Origin: Maritalea sp051251695
Lineage (GTDB): Bacteria > Pseudomonadota > Alphaproteobacteria > Rhizobiales > Devosiaceae
Direction of reading: 5' to 3'
DNA: 64,000 nucleotides
Assembly (NCBI RefSeq): GCF_051251695.1
Contig: NZ_JBPOEU010000007.1
Span: 1-64,000, forward strand
Numbering within the stretch: position 1 is the stretch's first letter; each line of letters opens with the position of its first letter. The notes under the pieces were generated by a model. It did not search any database and was not told the origin of the DNA. It saw nothing but the letters and a program-made list of their open reading frames with translations. This document shows positions 1 to 8,074 of this stretch, piece by piece. The position numbers and the translations under genes were made by a program.

Positions 1-67
1 AACTTGCTGAGAGGCATATGAGGCCCTTGAGTCAACTTGCGTGGCGTGAACGCCAAATTTTGCCGTG

Positions 68-719
68 GATGACGATGATGCGGACTGATGGCACTCGCTC
101 CTCACGCCTCATCCTGAGCTTGTCGAAGGACGAAACCATAGTGCGCTACATTCATGGTTCGACAGGCTCACCATGAGGGTGGGGAATAATCGCCCTCTCG
201 CACCGTCCCGCAATTGATGCGGGGATCGACGAAATACCGCCACCCCAGCATTTTCACCATCGCAGAACAAGCCGCTGCACAGCCAAACGAAGCAAAGCGC
301 GAAACGTGACCGCACAACGACCACCACCCGTCATTCCCGCGAAGGCGGGAATCCAGGCAGGATGTTCGAGAACATAAACTCTGACAATCTGGGCATAGTC
401 TTGCCTCGGTCCCGCATACGCAGAGATGACGATGATGGGAGCTGGGTGGCTCTCGCTCCCCAAGCCTCATCCTGAGCTTGTCGAAGGATGGACCAACGTA
501 CACTACATTCATGGTTCGACAGGCTCACCATGAGGGTGGGGGGTAATCCGCCCCTCGCACCGTCCCGCACTTGATGCGGGGATCGACGAAATGCCACCAC
601 CCCTGCATTTTCACCATCGCAGAACAAACCCCTGCACAGCCAAACGAAGCAAAGCACGAAGCACCACCGCACAACGCCCACCACCCGTCCCGCGAAGGCG
701 GGAATCCAGGCAGGACGTC
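68..719. repeat. Two imperfect direct copies (~295 bp) of a composite intergenic repeat
   Basis: Copy 1 (about 68-366) and copy 2 (about 425-719) share long identical runs with a few indels. Each copy contains an imperfect inverted repeat (cctcat..tgagc..gtcgaa against ttcgac..gctca..atgagg), a block reading caccatcgcagaacaa, and a palindromic cccgcgaaggcggga element. Both kinds of palindrome resemble short intergenic repeats common in alphaproteobacteria. The open frames through this stretch follow the repeat structure and have no convincing start sites, so I see no gene in 1-786. The same cccgc..gcggg family recurs near 33870-33970. Confidence 0.8.
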
Positions 720-786
720 AACAACAAAATGGCAGGCACTTTAGCAAGGGCCTGCCATAAATTATTTAATTCAGATCTGCCTGAAT

Positions 787-1542
787 TTACTTCGCCATTT
801 TATCGCGATCAAACGGTTCAGCTGCTTCAAGCTCAGCTTTTGACACTGAGGTCACCAGAACGCGTCGGCCATCATCGGTTTCGGCCCAATTGACATAATC
901 AATCGAAATCGCAACGTTCTTTTCACCCATTCCAAGGAAACCGCCAACGCCAACAATTACCCATTTCAAAACGCCACTTTCACCAGCAACAACATCGTTC
1001 ACGTCGCCATAAACTTCTGCATCTGCGGAAGCAGAAGAATAGATTGGCTTGCCAATCCAGTCCTGGCTCAACATGACATCAGAATCTGAGGAGACTTGGG
1101 TGTTCGTCGTAGAATTACCCTCGCTCGAAGCATCCGAGTTTGAATTCGCGCTGTCATCAGATGATTGCGTTGAATTAGACTGCGTGGCCGCATTCGTTTC
1201 GGTCGTCACAGTTGCGTCCGTTCCAGTGGATGTGGTCGCATCTGTCTCAGAACCAGCAGAGGTGCCAGCACTATTGTCGGTGGCAGCGTTTGAATTGGTG
1301 CCAGCGTTCGCGTCCGTTTGAGTCGTAGATGTGCTAGAACCGTTATTGTCGGTACCTGCGTTCGCATCCGCATTCGCGTCAACATTTACATTCGCATCAA
1401 CAGAAGCTGCTGGGGTTTCCACTGTGGTTTCCGCGCTTGTGTCGGCCTGGACTTCAGTGCTCGCACTTGTCTGGCTAAATGCAATCGTTGAACTTGATAA
1501 AAGGGCAACAAGGGCTGTTGTCGTCAATAGCTTGCTGGTCAT
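787..1542 (-). CDS. Exported PRC-barrel domain protein with long Ser/Thr/Asn/Ala-rich linker
   Basis: This 251-residue protein has three parts. Residues 1-24 are a signal peptide ending around AFSQ. Residues ~25-155 are a low-complexity stretch of Ser, Thr, Asn, Ala and Asp with essentially no basic residues. Residues ~156-245 are a PRC-barrel-like domain (DWIGKPIYSS..GDVNDVV..VIVGVGGFLGMGEKNVAI). PRC-barrel proteins of this kind occur in the envelopes of alphaproteobacteria; their ligand is mostly unknown. I start at 1542 because AAGGAGAGAGAA sits directly before that ATG, whereas the ATG at 1563 has no ribosome site. The acidic linker suggests a periplasmic or surface spacer, which is inference. 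It stands alone, pointing towards the upstream repeat region. Confidence 0.8.
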   Translation of the reverse strand: MTSKLLTTTALVALLSSSTIAFSQTSASTEVQADTSAETTVETPAASVDANVNVDANADANAGTDNNGSSTSTTQTDANAGTNSNAATDNSAGTSAGSETDATTSTGTDATVTTETNAATQSNSTQSSDDSANSNSDASSEGNSTTNTQVSSDSDVMLSQDWIGKPIYSSASADAEVYGDVNDVVAGESGVLKWVIVGVGGFLGMGEKNVAISIDYVNWAETDDGRRVLVTSVSKAELEAAEPFDRDKMAK

Positions 1543-1719
1543 TTCTCTCTCCTTAAAGTTCATCGCCTTGAGCTACGATGTGTGAAAGGTTAACGTTGTG
1601 AGGCGAGGATTTGTTCCATGGAGCCGTGTGTCGAGCATGAGGATGACGAGGGATATGGGCGTGCCGATGTTGCAAACAGCCCGCCCTCAACAGCCGTAAT
1701 TTAAGGAATATTGCCAAAA

Positions 1720-2706
1720 ATGCCTGTGGGATTTCAAGAAAGCATTTGTTTTGATAAGACGCGGAAAAGCTGGGACGGTAAAAGCGCGCGGCCATTGTCT
1801 TGGGCAGCATGGTATCCAACATCCGAGCAAGCTCCTCAAACTGAGCTAAACTCACCATGGTTTGTCACCCAACCGGTTGTTCGAAACGCCGCCATCGCCA
1901 CCTTCGACAAACCACTCCCGCTTGTTCTTCTTTCCCACGGCAGTGGGGCAAGCACCCACGCCTTAGAATGGCTTGCCCATAGATTGGCAAAACGGGGATT
2001 TGTCGCGCTCGCGGTCAACCACCACGGCCACACTGGTGAAGAAAAAGAATATCGAGCGGAAGGGTTTTTGTGCCTTTGGGAACGCGCCCGCGATCTAAGT
2101 GCATTGCTGAGCGAACCATCATGGCGCCAAGCTATTGGTGGAGACATCAGCACGAGCGCAAACGTCGCCGGCTTTTCAGCCGGAGCGTACACAGCCATGC
2201 TGTTGATGGGCGCACGGGTTGCCTATTCCCAATTTGAGCCAGATAACCCTGAGAAAAGTGCAATTCGTGGGCCACGAGAATTTCCTGACTTGGTTGACCA
2301 ACTGCCAAAGCTTCAAACAAACCCAACATTTCGCAAGTCTTGGGATGCGAGGCGCGATGACTTTTCAGACCCCAGATTTGTAAAAGCCTCAGTGATCGCC
2401 CCAGGTCGGTCAGTGTTAGGCTTTGATCTAAACAGCTTATCCAAAATTACCAAACCAATTCACATATTCGGCGGAGACGCTGACACGGTCGCTCCAATCA
2501 ACCCATGCTGTGCGTTTTTGTCTGAAAACGTAACAAGCAGCAAGCTAGAGGTTATCAAGGGGGGTGTTGGTCATTATACCTTTTTGCCAGAAGGTACGAA
2601 TGAAGGATTACGCGCAGCGCCAGAATTGTTCATGGACGAACCCGGTGTGGAGCGAGAATTCATACATGATCATGTGGCAGATAAGTGTGTGGAATTCTTC
2701 AAATAG
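1720..2706 (+). CDS. Alpha/beta hydrolase, dienelactone-hydrolase-like
   Basis: The 328-residue protein shows the alpha/beta-hydrolase pattern of the predicted dienelactone hydrolase group. An oxyanion-hole region reads LVLLSHGSGAS, the nucleophile elbow is GFSAG, a late Asp lies in IHIFGGDADTVAP, and a candidate catalytic His lies in GGVGHYTFLP. I see no clear signal peptide. The substrate is unknown. The ATG at 1720 is preferred over the TTG at 1711 because AAGGA at 1703 is better spaced from it. It is read away from the PRC-barrel gene and appears monocistronic. Confidence 0.8.
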   Translation: MPVGFQESICFDKTRKSWDGKSARPLSWAAWYPTSEQAPQTELNSPWFVTQPVVRNAAIATFDKPLPLVLLSHGSGASTHALEWLAHRLAKRGFVALAVNHHGHTGEEKEYRAEGFLCLWERARDLSALLSEPSWRQAIGGDISTSANVAGFSAGAYTAMLLMGARVAYSQFEPDNPEKSAIRGPREFPDLVDQLPKLQTNPTFRKSWDARRDDFSDPRFVKASVIAPGRSVLGFDLNSLSKITKPIHIFGGDADTVAPINPCCAFLSENVTSSKLEVIKGGVGHYTFLPEGTNEGLRAAPELFMDEPGVEREFIHDHVADKCVEFFK

Positions 2707-2785
2707 ACGACGATTATAACGGCAAAATAACCCCACAAATCTCGATACCCGGAACAAATGATCTAGGTGTTCCCAACATCATCCA

Positions 2786-2835
2786 TTGACAAGATCACCC
2801 CAAAGTCAGTATCAATGTAATGTTATTACATTACA
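2786..2835 (+). promoter_or_regulatory. Promoter and Zur-type operator of the CobW GTPase gene
   Basis: TTGACA at 2786-2791 is a perfect -35 element, with TATCAA (2810-2815) as a plausible -10. Immediately downstream lies the inverted repeat TGTAATG-TTATTA-CATTACA (2816-2835) with 7-bp perfect arms. This closely resembles Zur boxes of proteobacteria (TGTAATGTTATAACATTACA-like). Its position over the start region of a COG0523 gene supports zinc-responsive repression. The sequence evidence is direct; the regulator assignment is inference. Confidence 0.75.
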
Positions 2836-2849
2836 ATGGGATTTCCAAA

Positions 2850-4061
2850 ATGCCAAATCGCCTACCCGTCACCGTTTTGTCAGGTTTTCTCGGAGCCGGA
2901 AAAACCACTTTACTAAACCATGTTTTGAACAATCGCGAGGGTCGTCGTGTGGCCGTGATTGTGAACGATATGAGTGAAGTCAACATTGATGCCGATCTGG
3001 TTCGGGATGGGGGCGCGGACCTGTCGCGGGTGGACGAAAAGCTGGTTGAGATGACCAATGGATGCATTTGCTGCACTTTGCGTGACGATTTGCTGGAAGA
3101 GGTTGCGCGTCTGGCTGATGAAGGCAAATTTGACTATTTGCTTATCGAATCTACCGGCATTGCAGAGCCGATGCCTGTTGCCGCAACTTTTGATTTTCGT
3201 GATGACGCGGGCCAAAGTCTAGGCGACGTGGCCCGGCTTGATACCATGATCACGGTGGTGGATGCCATCAACCTAACCAAAGACTATCAAAGCCACGATT
3301 TCATTAAAGACAGAGGCGAAAGCTTGGGTGAGGAAGATGACAGAACGCTTGTTGACTTGTTGGTAGACCAAATAGAATTCGCCAATATCGTCGTCCTGAA
3401 CAAAACAAGTGAAGCAGGGCCGGAAAAAACCGCTCAGTCGATAAAAATCATCAAAGCGCTAAACCCTGATGCGAAAATCATCAAAACTGACTTCGGCCAT
3501 GTCGACCAAAGCGACATTTTTGATACCGGCATGTTCGATTTTGACAAAGCGCAGGAACACCCGATGTGGGCCAAAGAGCTATATGGGTTTGAAAACCATG
3601 TCCCTGAAACCGAGGAATATGGGGTTAGCTCATTTGTTTATCGCGCAAGACGCCCGTTTGACCCAAGCAAAATCAACCAAATCCTGCAAAAACCTCTTGA
3701 TGGCGTGTTGCGGGCCAAGGGACATTTTTGGGTCGCAACCCGCCCCGAATGGCTGATCGAATATTCCTTGGCCGGTGCCATTTCCAGCGTTAAACCCTTA
3801 GGTCTTTGGTGGTCGGCAGTTCCTAAAAATCGCTGGCCCGACGATCCCGAAACCATTGCGATCTTAAAGAAAAACTGGGAAGAACCGTTTGGCGATCGAC
3901 GCCAGGAATTGGTGTTCATTGGCACAGATTTCGACAAAGCCGCCATCACCAAAATGCTTGATGATGCGCTTTTGCCCGAAAAATATGCCACCGATACGAA
4001 CCGCCGACAGCGGCTTGTCGATCCGTTCCCGAAATGGAATTCACAACTGCGCAGCGCCTAA
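2850..4061 (+). CDS. CobW/COG0523-family GTPase, probable zinc metallochaperone
   Basis: This 403-residue G3E-family GTPase has Walker A GFLGAGKT at residues 12-19, the CxCC metal motif at C72-C75 (NGCICCTLRDD), a Walker B-like LLIESTGIAEP, an NKT specificity motif in VVLNKTSEA, and a C-terminal CobW_C domain (about 290-395). COG0523 proteins under Zur control hand zinc to client enzymes during zinc shortage. The ATG at 2850 is chosen because the upstream in-frame ATG at 2820 lies inside the Zur palindrome and would be in the promoter. No zinc-dependent client gene lies next to it, so the client is unknown. It could serve another metal, but the operator argues for zinc. Confidence 0.9.
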   Translation: MPNRLPVTVLSGFLGAGKTTLLNHVLNNREGRRVAVIVNDMSEVNIDADLVRDGGADLSRVDEKLVEMTNGCICCTLRDDLLEEVARLADEGKFDYLLIESTGIAEPMPVAATFDFRDDAGQSLGDVARLDTMITVVDAINLTKDYQSHDFIKDRGESLGEEDDRTLVDLLVDQIEFANIVVLNKTSEAGPEKTAQSIKIIKALNPDAKIIKTDFGHVDQSDIFDTGMFDFDKAQEHPMWAKELYGFENHVPETEEYGVSSFVYRARRPFDPSKINQILQKPLDGVLRAKGHFWVATRPEWLIEYSLAGAISSVKPLGLWWSAVPKNRWPDDPETIAILKKNWEEPFGDRRQELVFIGTDFDKAAITKMLDDALLPEKYATDTNRRQRLVDPFPKWNSQLRSA

Positions 4062-4610
4062 ACGGGCGGCCGGTTCGGTTGGCATTTAAGGTCTCGTCTT
4101 GGGTAGAAATAAAATGAGACGTTAAACGCCTCGCGCAAATGGCTTTTACCTGAAAACTGAAGGGCCCCGAGGTGCTAAACCCTTTTATCCCCTTGCTCTG
4201 CGTTCCATCAAAACTGTTTGGTCACCTTGGACCTTTGATGAGTGCCAACAGGCACAGGCAAGAAACAGTTCCCGCCAAACGACTTCCAAGCTGCCTTCGG
4301 TGTCAGGCTGGACAGGTCAAGATCGATGCAAACGATAAACGTCTTATCGTCCGGCCATCTCTTTCTTTTTAAGGGTTTCGCGCCGCCGTTGGTCGCTTTC
4401 GCTCCCGACCTCGGCATCCCGAATTTTTTTCGTACCGCCGTCGCAGACTTCGTCTGCTACCCCGGCACCCCCGCCAATTGTTCGTCCCATGCAGACGAAC
4501 GCCCATCAGCAAGTTCCCTCACCATCCGATACCCGTCGGCACCCTGCATGGCTTCAAAAGAAAGTGGACGTATTCTGGCATAAGGTTTTGGAGCGGGGAT
4601 AAGAATTAGA
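4062..4610. other. Intergenic stretch, possibly decayed coding sequence
   Basis: No gene is supported here. Short open frames exist on both strands (for example 4208-4417 minus and 4242-4583 plus), but they lack ribosome sites and recognisable motifs. Reading the minus strand across 4208-4580 gives a protein-like, Lys/Arg-rich sequence interrupted by a stop, as a relic of a gene might. A hairpin GCAGAC-TTC-GTCTGC lies at 4443-4457. The stretch separates the zinc GTPase from the AT-rich two-gene module and may mark an insertion boundary. Confidence 0.4.
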
Positions 4611-5594
4611 CTAGTTCACGTCATTTCTAGGCACTCGTATACAAAATACCGTGTCAAAATAGGGTGTACCGTTAATCTCAATCGGCGTACCATTTTGCCG
4701 GGCTGATACTGTACCACCGAAAAGACTCATTGCTGCTTTTTGAGCTTGATACAAGCCCATGCCATGACCCTGAATTCCCATTTCTGAAACCACGCGGCCA
4801 CGAATCCCACGTCCAAAGATTGAGATCGGTTCTCCCGCATCAAGTTGCGGCCCAAGGGAGGAGATTTCAACATTTATTGCATCAACTGTTTCTTTGATAT
4901 CGAAGTCAATTTCTACATCCATCGGCCCATATTTTATCGCATTCTCTACCAAAATATATGGGATGAACTCGAATATGTTCACCATTAGAACGAAACTTTG
5001 TGAATTGCTGTTGAAGTCGGCAGTGGCAACCTTGCCTTTAGACTTACCTAAAAATTTCACACCTTTTGAAATCTTGAATACTTTACCTGTTATACTCACC
5101 TCCTCTTTTCGGAGTTTATCAGTATCTTCAGTCAAGTATCGAAAAAAGGCACTTTTCGCTGAAATCAATATGCTAACAAGATTCACTTCCTCAAGCTTTT
5201 GTTCCAAAACCGGAGCATTGTCTTTCTCATAATGCCTTGTTACCGATATCCCATTCAGTGCACCGATAAGATATTGAATGTCATGAGCGTAATCGATAAA
5301 TTCCAGTGTCTGACGAGTTAAAAACTCGAATATATCTTTAACAATTACGTCAATCTGATGATCTTGATAGATAGCAGAACGAGTTTTTCCTTCGCCATCC
5401 ACAAATGTAACTTTTCGGTAGGCGACAAATACAAAATTCTCAAGCTCAGTGCGGTAATAAAGCTTCGAATCTACGATCCCCGTTTCCAACATGTCGAATA
5501 GTTTTGTTTTCACACCGCCGTCTGTAATAGTACTGAACTCTGAGTCGGCGCCCGTGAGCATATTTCTACAAACAAGATCAATAAATTGCGTCAT
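4611..5594 (-). CDS. HATPase-domain protein, histidine-kinase-like, partner of the receiver protein
   Basis: The 327-residue protein carries a C-terminal GHKL/HATPase fold. The N-box is LVENAIKYGP (Asn218), and a glycine-rich segment FGRGIRG..GHGMGL follows at 260-281. A candidate phospho-acceptor helix EFIDYAHDIQYLIGAL contains His104. The N-terminal ~90 residues match no domain I recognise and no transmembrane helix is evident, so it looks cytoplasmic. The ATG at 5594 overlaps the stop of the upstream gene (ATGA), indicating translational coupling. Codon and base use is visibly more AT-rich than in neighbouring genes, suggesting horizontal acquisition. What signal it senses and whether it phosphorylates its partner are unknown. 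Confidence 0.8.
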   Translation of the reverse strand: MTQFIDLVCRNMLTGADSEFSTITDGGVKTKLFDMLETGIVDSKLYYRTELENFVFVAYRKVTFVDGEGKTRSAIYQDHQIDVIVKDIFEFLTRQTLEFIDYAHDIQYLIGALNGISVTRHYEKDNAPVLEQKLEEVNLVSILISAKSAFFRYLTEDTDKLRKEEVSITGKVFKISKGVKFLGKSKGKVATADFNSNSQSFVLMVNIFEFIPYILVENAIKYGPMDVEIDFDIKETVDAINVEISSLGPQLDAGEPISIFGRGIRGRVVSEMGIQGHGMGLYQAQKAAMSLFGGTVSARQNGTPIEINGTPYFDTVFCIRVPRNDVN

Positions 5595-6295
5595 AAAGCT
5601 GCTAGAGCCCCCCAAATTGCTGAGGAAACAACTCCCAGAAGCAAAGACTTAGCATCCGCGCTTATTGAATTTGAATCTGCCAGCTTCCTAATCTTCTTGG
5701 GATCTTTGAGCAGAATTGACCTCACATAGGCATCTTCCGCCAGCTCCAGTGCATCCTGATTTGCGCCACCCTTTATCAAACCATCTCTAAGGCGATGCCA
5801 CTTCGCAATAGGATCCAATACACAAACAACAGCATCATCAAGTATTTTCATCCATGAATCCAAGTCTGCACTCTTTGAAATACTCGTATCACTAACGTCT
5901 AGTGCCAAATTTACCATTGCAGAGCGCGCAAATGACCCAGAGTATGCAATTAGGTACTTTGTAGGGAATGTACGCCGCAACTCCTGTATTATCGCAGCGC
6001 CCTGCAACTTTCCATTGAGGGTGTCTCCAACTCCACGTAGATCGCAAGCAACCACTTCAAATGCTTCGAGATGTGAAAGTGACTTCGGGTTACCCACGAA
6101 GGCAATATCAAATCCATGAGTATTGAGATTTTCTAGTTGAAAAAATGGCTGGTCATCAATGACGGCAACTCGAACTCTTTTTCTATTACCTACGATTGCC
6201 GTAGTATATCCAGCAATCCCTTGATCTTTTTCAAGCTCGCTAAGTCTATAGCGTCTAAACGGTATTAACATTAACTTCACAACTATGTTTTTCAC
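5591..6295 (-). CDS. Receiver-domain protein with C-terminal hydrophobic tail
   Basis: Residues ~41-150 read as a response-regulator receiver: acidic pair D47-D48 (VAVIDDQP), phospho-acceptor D85 (VACDLRG), S119 (AYSGS) in the Ser/Thr switch position, and K141 (SISKSAD). No DNA-binding domain follows. A helical region leads instead to a hydrophobic C-terminus (about 218-234, LLLGVVSSAIWGALAAL) that could be a membrane tail anchor. The start is uncertain. GTG at 6295 is listed; an in-frame ATG at 6271 has weak GTGAAG upstream. A TTGACA lies at 6324-6319 on the same strand. It overlaps the HATPase gene by four bases, so the two form an operon of unknown function. Confidence 0.75.
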   Translation of the reverse strand: MKNIVVKLMLIPFRRYRLSELEKDQGIAGYTTAIVGNRKRVRVAVIDDQPFFQLENLNTHGFDIAFVGNPKSLSHLEAFEVVACDLRGVGDTLNGKLQGAAIIQELRRTFPTKYLIAYSGSFARSAMVNLALDVSDTSISKSADLDSWMKILDDAVVCVLDPIAKWHRLRDGLIKGGANQDALELAEDAYVRSILLKDPKKIRKLADSNSISADAKSLLLGVVSSAIWGALAAL

Positions 6296-6347
6296 AAGTT
6301 GTTAAACAATAAGCGGTTTGTCAACAGTGTTTAAAAAGTGACGCAGT

Positions 6348-7166
6348 CTAGCAGTCATATTCAGGCAATGCCTCAGAAATACTACCACCTACCCGCACCG
6401 GCGCCACATAGGTACACAAGCCTGCACCATTGGTTTCAATCGCGACGCCGCACACGCTGGGGTTGCCCTCAGCGGGGGTGAAGCGTTCTTTGGGGATGCC
6501 GGTGGTGAACCGGTTAACGGGTTCTTCGGCTTGCATGCCGATCACGCTGTCATAATCGCCGCACATGCCAGCGTCTGACATGATGGCGGTGCCCCCAGCT
6601 AGGACACGGTGATCAGCGGTTGGGATGTGAGTGTGGGTGCCAACAACAAGGGAAGCCCGGCCATCGCAAAAATGGCCCATGCCTTGCATTTCAGATGTGG
6701 CTTCGGCGTGAAAATCTACGATTGCGGCGTCTGCCACATCGCCCATTGGGCAGCCATTTAGCGCTTCATCGACGGCGGCAAATGGATCATTGATCGGGTT
6801 CATGAACACGCGGCCTAGCGCGTTGATCACCAACACGCGTTGTCCGCCTTGGCTTTCATACATCATTGAACCACGGCCTGGCGCACTGTTGGTCATGTTG
6901 ATCGGGCGCAGCAAGGTTTCTTCGCGTGCAATAACACCAAGTGTTTCGCGTTGATCAAAAGCGTGGTCGCCAAGCGTGACCACATCGGCACCAGCTTCGA
7001 GTAAATCCCGATAATGCTTTTCCGTAAGACCACGGCCATGGGAGGCATTTTCGCCGTTTACAATGACGAAGTCGAATTGATAGTCGCGCCGTAGATCGGG
7101 CAAATAGCGCGACACGCCTTCTCGGCCACAACGGCCCATCACGTCGCCTAAAAACAATATCCGCAT
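6348..7166 (-). CDS. YmdB-family metallophosphoesterase (TIGR00282 type)
   Basis: This 272-residue protein has the binuclear-metal motifs of the YmdB/TIGR00282 family: GDVMGRCGR at the N-terminus, NGENASHGRGLT, GDHAFDQ, DFHAEATSE and GTHTHIPTAD. Members hydrolyse phosphoester bonds, and cyclic nucleotides have been reported as substrates of the Bacillus protein; the substrate here is not visible. The ATG at 7166 follows GGAAAGG with good spacing, three bases after the stop of the cyclo-ligase gene. The two are co-transcribed, the common arrangement in alphaproteobacteria. Confidence 0.9.
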   Translation of the reverse strand: MRILFLGDVMGRCGREGVSRYLPDLRRDYQFDFVIVNGENASHGRGLTEKHYRDLLEAGADVVTLGDHAFDQRETLGVIAREETLLRPINMTNSAPGRGSMMYESQGGQRVLVINALGRVFMNPINDPFAAVDEALNGCPMGDVADAAIVDFHAEATSEMQGMGHFCDGRASLVVGTHTHIPTADHRVLAGGTAIMSDAGMCGDYDSVIGMQAEEPVNRFTTGIPKERFTPAEGNPSVCGVAIETNGAGLCTYVAPVRVGGSISEALPEYDC

Positions 7167-7169
7167 CAA

Positions 7170-7763
7170 CTAACCTTTCCGCAGACCAAAGCGTCTTACG
7201 CCAGCTTCCGTCACCACCATGTCACAAGGCTCATCGTGAGGCTCCACCGGCATCACATCCACCTCCTGTGTTTCAAATGCATAGCCAACAAGGTTCAGTT
7301 TTTTGTCAATGCCATCTATGGTTCGGTCATAATGGCCCGCGCCATACCCTAAACGATTGCCCCACTTGTCAAAACCCAACATCGGCAACACCATCACATC
7401 AGGCACCACAACCTGCGCGCCTTTGGGCGGCGCAAGCGTGCCAAAGCCGGATGGCGCCAGCGGCAAGCCTTCTTGCCACAAGCGGAATTCAAGTGGCTGA
7501 TGGCGGCCTAAAACCACCGGCAAACAAACCTGATGTCCCACCTCCATCAAGTGGACCAGCAAAGGTTCTGTACTCAATTCATCGCGAATAGCCCAATAAA
7601 GAGAAACCACTTGCCCGGGGTTAATCGGCACGGCCGCAACAAATGTTTCAGCAGCGGTTTTTGCGGCTTGTTCGCGGTAGCTGGGTGACAAAGCGGCGCG
7701 TTTTTGGTGCGCAAGCTCACGTAAAGTTTGTTTTTGTTGGGCAAGGTCGGTCAATGCGGCCAT
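7170..7763 (-). CDS. 5-formyltetrahydrofolate cyclo-ligase
   Basis: This 197-residue enzyme converts 5-formyl-THF to 5,10-methenyl-THF with ATP. Family marks are the N-terminal basic helix (KQTLRELAHQKRAALS), the YWAIRDELST substrate region, and the C-terminal signature LGFDKWGNRLGYGAGHYDR that binds nucleotide and magnesium. The ATG at 7763 directly follows a TTG. The gene lies just downstream of the 6S RNA on the same strand. This is the classic ssrS-ygfA arrangement, so read-through from the 6S promoter is likely. Confidence 0.93.
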   Translation of the reverse strand: MAALTDLAQQKQTLRELAHQKRAALSPSYREQAAKTAAETFVAAVPINPGQVVSLYWAIRDELSTEPLLVHLMEVGHQVCLPVVLGRHQPLEFRLWQEGLPLAPSGFGTLAPPKGAQVVVPDVMVLPMLGFDKWGNRLGYGAGHYDRTIDGIDKKLNLVGYAFETQEVDVMPVEPHDEPCDMVVTEAGVRRFGLRKG

Positions 7764-7784
7764 CAATTTTGCTACAGTAAATTA

Positions 7785-7945
7785 AGGTGCCGCCCTGGCC
7801 GTCGGAATAGTATTGATCCTGGGAACCTACTTACGTAGGTGGGCGCCGTATGTAAAAACCCACGAGTCTAAACAGGGACAGCTCCCTAAAGGATTGTTAA
7901 GGCCCCGGGAATGCAAAATATCCGGCACGAACCGGGCAGCGAAGG
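7785..7945 (-). ncRNA. ssrS: 6S RNA (candidate)
   Basis: Read on the minus strand, the ends pair: GCUGCCCGG (near 7941-7932) with CCAGGGCGGC (7798-7789), with one bulge, giving a closed RNA of about 160 nt, the usual 6S length. Inside are a long interrupted stem, a terminal hairpin (AGGGAGCUGUCCCU), and a 3'-side hairpin CCUAC-GUAA-GUAGG with a GNRA loop. It sits directly upstream of 5-formyl-THF cyclo-ligase, as 6S RNA does in most proteobacteria. TATATG (about 20 bases upstream of the 5' end) could be the -10. 6S RNA binds the housekeeping RNA polymerase in stationary phase. A covariance-model search was not possible. Confidence 0.78.
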
Positions 7946-7985
7946 CCACATATAGGGCTAAAAACGATGGGTTTAAAGGGAAAAC

Positions 7986-8051
7986 TTGTACCCCGTACAA
8001 AGATTGCAGCCAATTGGCGAACAACCACGCAGCTTTGAGCAAACCGCGTGG
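7986..8051. promoter_or_regulatory. Palindrome and hairpin between phytanoyl dioxygenase and 6S RNA
   Basis: TTGTAC-CCC-GTACAA (7986-8000) is a perfect inverted repeat with 6-bp arms, about 45 bases upstream of the 6S 5' end. CCACGC (8025-8030) pairs with GCGTGG (8046-8051), a hairpin that could end the dioxygenase transcript, though no T-run follows. Roles are inferred from position only. Confidence 0.35.
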
Positions 8052-8074
8052 CACCAAAAGCATCACCAAGTCGC

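Noticed and set aside
168..684. Open frames within the left-end repeats
   Set aside because: They follow the repeat units, occur on both strands and lack start signals.
2820..4061. Start of the CobW gene at ATG 2820
   Set aside because: That ATG lies inside the Zur-like palindrome and encodes residues absent from the family; the start at 2850 fits.
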